Positions 7,062-11,170 of a DNA stretch of 11,170 bases are shown here, piece after piece; the first letter of the stretch is position 1; the number at the start of each line of letters is the position of its first letter. A program made the position numbers and the translations under genes. This stretch comes from an uncultured Methylobacter sp. (GTDB lineage: Bacteria > Pseudomonadota > Gammaproteobacteria > Methylococcales > Methylomonadaceae), in NCBI GenBank assembly GCA_903831545.1, contig CAIKYI010000465.1:1-11170 (forward strand), given 5' to 3'. The notes beneath the pieces are model-generated. The model made no database searches. It was not told the origin of the DNA and was given only the letters and a program-made list of their open reading frames with translations.

Positions 7062-8020
7062 AATATCGCATTACTCATAGCACTCATTATCACTACAGTC
7101 AGTTGGTCGGCTTGTGTCAGAATGAAGCCAGATTGAGGCCGCGTGATTTTTGGCGTCAGCAATGTCATAGTTGCCAATTTGACATTGTGCCGCAACCGGG
7201 CGATTTTAATGAGCGTAGCGATTATTTTGGTAACAATGTGGCATATTTTGCCATTCAGCAACCGCATCAGCGTCTGGTCGTCACCGTAGTGAGTGAGGTT
7301 ACGGTATTTCCCAAACACAGTCGTGACGATTTGGCCAATACTCTTACCTGGGAGCAAGTGCGCCTGCAATTGCAAGAAGTACAGGGTAAACCGCTCATGC
7401 AAAGTCAAAATCAACAACAAGGTGGCATTTTGGAACAGAGTCAAAGCCAAAATCCTGTGCTAGATTTTTCTGACGACTTGCAGGATGCCAAGCTGTATTT
7501 ACTGGACTCACCGATGGTGGTGGCCAGTGCCGAGCTGTTTGCTTATGCACAAAGTTCATTTCAGCCAAATCGACCTCTGGTGCAAGCTGTGGCGGACTTA
7601 ATGCGGCGCATTCATGTCGATTTTACTTATGATCCCAGTTTTACCACTATTGCAACGCCGTTATCCGACGTGCTGCATTTTCGCCGTGGCGTTTGTCAGG
7701 ATTTTGCCCATCTGGCGATCGGTTGCTTGCGATCTATGGGTATTGCTGCCCGTTATGTGAGCGGTTATGTAGAAACTTTGCCAGAACCTGGCAAGCAACG
7801 CTTGGTTGGGGCTGATGCTTCACATGCCTGGTTTGCAGTTTTTATACCTCAGGCAGGTTGGGTTGAGTTTGATCCAACCAATAATAAACTGCCATTTGAT
7901 CAGCATATTACTTTGGCTTGGGGGCGTGATTATACCGATGTTACACCACTTAAAGGCATAGCTTTTGGTGGCGGTCAACATACGCTGTCGGTGTCGGTAG
8001 ATGTGCTAAGATTGGCATAG
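7058..8020 (+). CDS. Transglutaminase-like cysteine protein (COG1305)
   Basis: A 320-residue protein with the bacterial transglutaminase-like N-terminal domain (about residues 1-105, opening MKYRITHSTHYHY, with many landmarks such as RLRPRD) and a transglutaminase-like core (about 150-280). The full catalytic triad is visible: Cys213 in RRGVCQDFAH, His256 in ASHAWFAV and Asp272 in VEFDPTNN. Family members act as thiol peptidases or amide-exchange enzymes; the substrate here is unknown. No signal peptide is seen, so it is probably cytoplasmic. The GTG start overlaps the upstream stop (GTGA) and has AGGAGG 7 bases before it. This is strong evidence for co-translation with the ATP-grasp/alpha-E protein. 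Odd feature: residues 115-132 form a Gln/Ser/Asn-rich linker with eight glutamines between the two domains. Assignment to family is firm; cellular role is inferred from its neighbours. Confidence 0.95.
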   Translation: MKYRITHSTHYHYSQLVGLCQNEARLRPRDFWRQQCHSCQFDIVPQPGDFNERSDYFGNNVAYFAIQQPHQRLVVTVVSEVTVFPKHSRDDLANTLTWEQVRLQLQEVQGKPLMQSQNQQQGGILEQSQSQNPVLDFSDDLQDAKLYLLDSPMVVASAELFAYAQSSFQPNRPLVQAVADLMRRIHVDFTYDPSFTTIATPLSDVLHFRRGVCQDFAHLAIGCLRSMGIAARYVSGYVETLPEPGKQRLVGADASHAWFAVFIPQAGWVEFDPTNNKLPFDQHITLAWGRDYTDVTPLKGIAFGGGQHTLSVSVDVLRLA

Positions 8021-8147
8021 CTGGTCAGTGAATGGTTAGGCAAAAAAAATTCTGTTTACCCTCCTCTCATAAGCAACATGGACGTTGGGCTTGCTTTGCT
8101 GGATAATATCACTCGAAAATATTTTAATTACAACCATCAAACGTACT
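8021..8147 (+). other. Short spacer upstream of the Anbu gene
   Basis: This 127-base gap has a run of eight A (8042-8049), a CCTCCT hexamer (8060-8065), and A/T-rich sequence with no clear Shine-Dalgarno before ATG 8148. A TTGCTG (8096-8101) and TATTTT (8120-8125) spaced 18 bases apart could be a weak promoter. No terminator is seen, so read-through from the transglutaminase gene is possible. Confidence 0.4.
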
Positions 8148-8903
8148 ATGACCTATTGTATTGCAGCTTCTATAAACGAAGGGCTTATTCTTGTTTCTGA
8201 CTCAAGAACCAATGCGGGTATTGATAATGTCAGTACCTATGGAAAAATGCATGCATTTAAAACCGGCGCGGATCGTAAGATAGTCTTAATGTGCGCGGGA
8301 AATCTTGCTACGACCCAAGCTGTTTTGGAACAACTGCATCGCGATAAAATTAAAAATTCCGGTGCCAATCTGAACAACGTTGAATGCTTATCCGAGGCCG
8401 CCGCCTATCTTGGTCATGTGAGTGTCGAAAAGCAAAAACAGCATGTCACTTCAGAAGGACAGTCGGCTTTTAATCCTTCGGCCAGTTTTATTTTAGCCGG
8501 TCAGATAGGTGAGGAGCCACATGGCGCTTATATGGTCTATGCCGAAGGTAATAATATTACCAGTTCAGCCAATACACCCTTTTTACAAATTGGCGAGAGT
8601 AAATATGGCAAGCCAATACTGGATCGCTTTCTTAAATTAAATTCCTCAATTGACGAAGCGGCACGCTGCTGTCTGGTGTCAATGGATTCTACTATTCGCA
8701 GTAATGCCAGTGTTGGGCCTCCGGTAGAAATGCTTATTTATCGCAAAAACAGTTTTAGTCTTGATGAATATTATTGTTTTGATGGTGATGATGATTATTT
8801 GCTGCAACTTCGGCGCAGTTGGGAAAGCAAACTGCGGGAAGCCATGGGCGCCTTGCCTTGCCTAAGTAAAGAAGCGGTTAAAGTCATGCGGATTGATTTG
8901 TAG
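8148..8903 (+). CDS. Anbu, proteasome-type Ntn-hydrolase (COG3484)
   Basis: This 251-residue protein belongs to Anbu, the bacterial relatives of proteasome beta subunits and HslV. The start opens MTYCIAASINEGLILVSDSR. Removal of Met1 would expose Thr2, the expected catalytic N-terminal nucleophile, with Asp18 and Lys33 (in YGKMHAF) as the partners expected in this fold. SDSRTNAG is the family signature. Length is near that of other Anbu proteins (about 240-250). An in-frame TTG at 8085 would add 21 residues and bury the threonine, so ATG 8148 is chosen. That ATG lacks a clear Shine-Dalgarno. Anbu forms self-compartmentalising oligomers; its physiological substrate is not established and no AAA+ partner is encoded nearby. 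Its position after ATP-grasp/alpha-E and transglutaminase genes is a recurrent family context and suggests it hydrolyses a peptide or amide made or processed by them. Confidence 0.94.
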   Translation: MTYCIAASINEGLILVSDSRTNAGIDNVSTYGKMHAFKTGADRKIVLMCAGNLATTQAVLEQLHRDKIKNSGANLNNVECLSEAAAYLGHVSVEKQKQHVTSEGQSAFNPSASFILAGQIGEEPHGAYMVYAEGNNITSSANTPFLQIGESKYGKPILDRFLKLNSSIDEAARCCLVSMDSTIRSNASVGPPVEMLIYRKNSFSLDEYYCFDGDDDYLLQLRRSWESKLREAMGALPCLSKEAVKVMRIDL

Positions 8904-8913
8904 GGTTAGGTTC

Positions 8914-8946
8914 AGCGCATCAATCACCAATAATGATGCGCTTTCT
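8914..8946 (+). terminator. Rho-independent terminator of the Anbu gene
   Basis: AGCGCATCA (8914-8922) pairs perfectly with TGATGCGCT (8934-8942) around an 11-base loop, then TTTCT follows. It starts 10 bases after the Anbu stop. The U-tract is short but position and stem support the call. Confidence 0.75.
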
Positions 8947-9035
8947 GGCGTTTGCAGTATCTTCCTGAATTAATGGCTGCTGAGGTTCAAAGCGGTCAGT
9001 CAAAGTTCCTTGAAATTTTAAACTTTAGCTTTTGT

Positions 9036-9132
9036 CATTTCCACGTAGCACGTGGGAATGCGCTTTCAACGCGCTGCGTTGAACAAACACCGCAGCGCAG
9101 ATAGCATGAGTTTCCACGAAGTGCGTGGAAAC
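9036..9132. repeat. REP-like composite palindromic element
   Basis: Two related palindromes flank a central one. The left copy is CATTTCCACGT-AGC-ACGTGGGAATG (9036-9060; 11-bp stem with one wobble). The right copy is GTTTCCACG-AAGTG-CGTGGAAAC (9110-9132; 9-bp perfect stem). The two are diverged direct copies of one TTTCCACG...CGTGG(G/A)AA unit. Between them TTCAACGC-GCT-GCGTTGAA (9065-9083) is a perfect 8-bp hairpin. It competes with GCGCTGCG/CGCAGCGC (9071-9078 with 9091-9098). The arrangement resembles REP/BIME elements mobilised in trans by REP-associated transposases; no transposase is encoded here. Confidence 0.7.
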
Positions 9133-9180
9133 CAGGAAAAACAGCTGTAGATTGCCGAGTTTGTCAGGCTAAAATCGTGT

Positions 9181-9210
9181 GTAGGGGCAATTCCTTGCGG
9201 ATGCCCCTGT
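9181..9210. repeat. Inverted repeat, likely dispersed intergenic palindrome
   Basis: AGGGGCA (9183-9189) pairs with TGCCCCT (9202-9208); two G-T pairs can extend the base, and TCC/GGA can continue the stem past a two-base bulge. It resembles short G/C-rich palindromes that recur between genes in many bacterial genomes; its copy number here cannot be judged from one window. Confidence 0.45.
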
Positions 9211-9231
9211 TAACAAAAGCAGCCTGATTAA

Positions 9232-9254
9232 AGGGCAGGCGTAAAACCCGCCCT
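9232..9254 (-). terminator. Candidate terminator for maeB
   Basis: Read on the minus strand, AGGGCGGG-TTTTACG-CCTGCCCT forms an 8-bp stem with one mismatch, starting 8 bases after the maeB stop and followed by TTAATC. Position fits a terminator; the U-tract is poor. It may also be another copy of a dispersed palindrome. Confidence 0.45.
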
Positions 9255-9262
9255 ACAACATT

Positions 9263-11170
9263 TTAGTTTTCAACGGCATCCAAGACACAGAGGGCGGTCA
9301 TATTCACGATGCGACGCACCGTAGCCGAGGGCGTTACAATATGAACTGGTTTTGCGCAACCTAGCAAAACCGGGCCTATCGCGATCCCGTTTCCGGCGGC
9401 AACTTTAAGCAAATTGTAAGCAATATTGGCCGTGTCAATGCTTGGAAATACCAGTAAATTGGCGCTGGCTTGCAACGGAGAGTCGGGCATTAACTGTTTT
9501 AATATGTCAAAATCCAGCGCGGTGTCACCGTGCATTTCACCGTCAACTTCCAAATCAGGCACTTGTTTTTGAAGAATGGCCAGGGTAGAGCGCATTTTTA
9601 TCGCAGACGCCGTGTTGCCGGAACCGAAATTAGAGTGCGATAGCAAGGCAACTCTGGGTGTTAAACCTAAACGACGCATCTGTTCGGCGGCCAATAAGGT
9701 TATTTCAGCTAATTGTTCGGCACTGGGATTTTCATTGATGTGGGTATCAACCAGGGCAATCTGCCGATCCGGTAAAATCAACACGTTCATGGCTGCGTAG
9801 ACGTTAACGCCGGGTCGTTTGCCGAGAACCTGGTCAATATAATGCAAATGTAAACCGGTGGTGCCAAACGTGCCGCAGACCATGCCGTCGGCATCGCCTT
9901 TATGAATCAGCATGGCGCCAATCAGGGTATGCCGACGTCGCATCTCCAGTTTGGCATAGTGTTCTGTTACCCCTTTGCGCTGGGTCATTTGTAAATAACT
10001 TTGCCAATAATCCCGGTAACGCGGGTCAGACTCCGGGTTAACGATTTGAAAATCAAGACCGGGTTGTAGGCGCAAACCGAATTTTTTAATGCGATGTTCC
10101 AGAATAGCCGGACGACCTATCAGGATTGGACTGGCAATTTTTTCATCGACGATAATTTGTAGCGCACGCAGCACTCGTTCTTCTTCCCCTTCGGCAAAGA
10201 CAATGCGTTTTTTAGTCGCTAACACATCCTTGGTTGCCTGGAAAATGGGCCGCATAAACGTCCCGCTGTGATAGGCAAATTGTTGTAAATGTTCGATATA
10301 GGTCTGCATGTCCAAAATTGGACGGGTGGCGACACCGGAAGCATGAGCGGCCTGGACGATTGCTGGAGCAATTTTAGTCATCAGCCGGGGGTCGAACGGC
10401 ATCGGGATTAGATAGTCAGGTCCAAAGACCAGATTAGTTACGCTGTAGGTTTTGGCTACAATATCTGATTGTTCAGCTTGCGCTAAATCGGCAATAGCCT
10501 CAACCGCTGCGATTTTCATCGCCAGATTAACGGTGGTGGCGCCACAGTCGAGCGCGCCCCTGAAAATGTAAGGGAAACATAAAACATTATTAACCTGATT
10601 CGGATAATCGGAGCGCCCGGTAGCGATAATCGCATCGTCCCTTATGGCTTTAATTTCTTCAGGCATTATTTCAGGCGTTGGATTGGCTAAGGCAAAAATC
10701 AAGGGCCTGTATGCCATACGTTTTACCATGTCCGGTTTTAACACGCCACCTGCCGATAAACCCAGAAAAATATCCGCTCCGCTGATTACCTCATCCAGAC
10801 TTCGGACTTCAGTTACTTGCGCAAAGCGTTCCTTATCTGCGTCCATTAATTCGGTGCGGCCTTGATAAACTACTCCGGCCAGATCCGTGACATAAATATT
10901 TTGCAGCGGAAACCCCAGTTCAACCAGCAAATTCAAACAGGCTAAAGCGGCGGCCCCGGCCCCGGATACCACTAATTTACATTGCTTAAGGTCTTTCTTA
11001 ACGACTTTTAAACCGTTTATCAACGCCGCAGCCACGATGATAGCGGTGCCATGCTGATCATCGTGAAAAACAGGAATTTTCATGCGTTCGCTAAGTTTGC
11101 GTTCAATATAAAAGCATTCCGGGGCTTTAATATCTTCCAGATTGATGCCGCCAAAAGTGGGTTCCAAAGC
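9263..11170 (-). CDS. maeB: NADP-dependent malic enzyme with phosphotransacetylase-like domain, C-terminal part
   Basis: Oxidatively decarboxylates malate to pyruvate with production of NADPH, linking the citric acid cycle to pyruvate and reducing power. The minus-strand frame is open to the right edge, so the TTG at 11167 is internal. 635 residues are visible against about 760 for E. coli MaeB, so about 125 N-terminal residues are missing. Counting from the first visible Ala: INLEDIKAPECF (Glu12 and Asp13, metal ligands in the family), FHDDQHGTA (35-43, Asp38), VVSGAGAAA (67-75, dinucleotide-binding loop), then ALANPTPEI and TGRSDYPNQVNNV. From about residue 305 to the end is a phosphotransacetylase-like domain (RIVFAEGEEERVLRA, LLSHSNFGSG, DGEMHGD, GPVLLGCAKPVH). 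In MaeB-type enzymes this domain is generally regulatory, with acetyl-CoA as effector, rather than an active acetyltransferase. It is convergent with Anbu and shows no operon partner in the window. Confidence 0.96.
   Translation of the reverse strand, partial: ALEPTFGGINLEDIKAPECFYIERKLSERMKIPVFHDDQHGTAIIVAAALINGLKVVKKDLKQCKLVVSGAGAAALACLNLLVELGFPLQNIYVTDLAGVVYQGRTELMDADKERFAQVTEVRSLDEVISGADIFLGLSAGGVLKPDMVKRMAYRPLIFALANPTPEIMPEEIKAIRDDAIIATGRSDYPNQVNNVLCFPYIFRGALDCGATTVNLAMKIAAVEAIADLAQAEQSDIVAKTYSVTNLVFGPDYLIPMPFDPRLMTKIAPAIVQAAHASGVATRPILDMQTYIEHLQQFAYHSGTFMRPIFQATKDVLATKKRIVFAEGEEERVLRALQIIVDEKIASPILIGRPAILEHRIKKFGLRLQPGLDFQIVNPESDPRYRDYWQSYLQMTQRKGVTEHYAKLEMRRRHTLIGAMLIHKGDADGMVCGTFGTTGLHLHYIDQVLGKRPGVNVYAAMNVLILPDRQIALVDTHINENPSAEQLAEITLLAAEQMRRLGLTPRVALLSHSNFGSGNTASAIKMRSTLAILQKQVPDLEVDGEMHGDTALDFDILKQLMPDSPLQASANLLVFPSIDTANIAYNLLKVAAGNGIAIGPVLLGCAKPVHIVTPSATVRRIVNMTALCVLDAVEN

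Larger units (their letters stand above)
8904..9262. other. Convergent spacer between Anbu and maeB, rich in palindromes
   Basis: No protein-coding or RNA gene is supported in this 359-base stretch. It begins with a terminator for Anbu (8914-8946). After about 90 unremarkable bases comes a composite palindromic repeat (9036-9132), then a further inverted repeat (9181-9210) and a hairpin placed to end maeB transcription (9232-9254). Confidence 0.7.

Noticed and set aside
6998..7450. 150-codon open frame on the minus strand across the ATP-grasp/transglutaminase junction
   Set aside because: It is antisense to two well-supported genes, and its length reflects their composition rather than its own coding signal.
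8085..8147. TTG at 8085 as the Anbu start
   Set aside because: It would place 21 residues before the Thr that must become N-terminal, and Anbu proteins have no propeptide of this kind.
9036..9254. CRISPR array
   Set aside because: The palindromes differ in sequence and spacing, there are only two related copies, and no cas gene is present.

Overview
The window looks like chromosomal DNA of a gammaproteobacterium. The citrate synthase is the E. coli-like (type II) form, the malic enzyme is the MaeB type with a C-terminal phosphotransacetylase-like domain, and short palindromic repeats lie between convergent genes. The repeat style reminds me of Methylococcales methanotrophs, but that is recollection only and the genus is not established.

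Layout, left to right: (1) 1-2631 +, the 3' part of a large transglutaminase/DUF2126 protein whose 5' end lies outside the window; (2) 2900-4204 +, citrate synthase gltA; (3) 4500-7061 +, a fusion of a circularly permuted ATP-grasp ligase with an alpha-E helical domain; (4) 7058-8020 +, a second, stand-alone transglutaminase-like protein, overlapping the previous gene by 4 bases; (5) 8148-8903 +, Anbu, a proteasome-type Ntn-hydrolase; (6) 8904-9262, a convergent spacer holding a terminator and a cluster of palindromes; (7) 9263-11170 -, the C-terminal part of an NADP-dependent malic enzyme (maeB), whose 5' end lies beyond the right edge.

Genes 1, 3, 4 and 5 together match a gene set proposed from comparative genomics (Iyer, Aravind and colleagues, 2009) as a possible peptide-tagging or peptide-synthesis system. 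It combines a permuted ATP-grasp ligase, a permuted glutamine-synthetase-like ligase (DUF2126), an alpha-helical domain (alpha-E), transglutaminase-like thiol enzymes and an Ntn-hydrolase peptidase (Anbu). The expected logic is that the two ATP-dependent ligases form amide bonds while the transglutaminase-like proteins and Anbu process or cleave the product. The substrate and tag are unknown, and nothing in this window identifies them.

Unusual points are the housekeeping gltA gene splitting that set, loss of most E. coli NADH-site residues in this citrate synthase, a perfect 11-bp inverted repeat just inside the ATP-grasp reading frame with no Shine-Dalgarno before it, a glutamine-rich linker in the small transglutaminase, and a REP-like palindrome cluster at the convergent junction.
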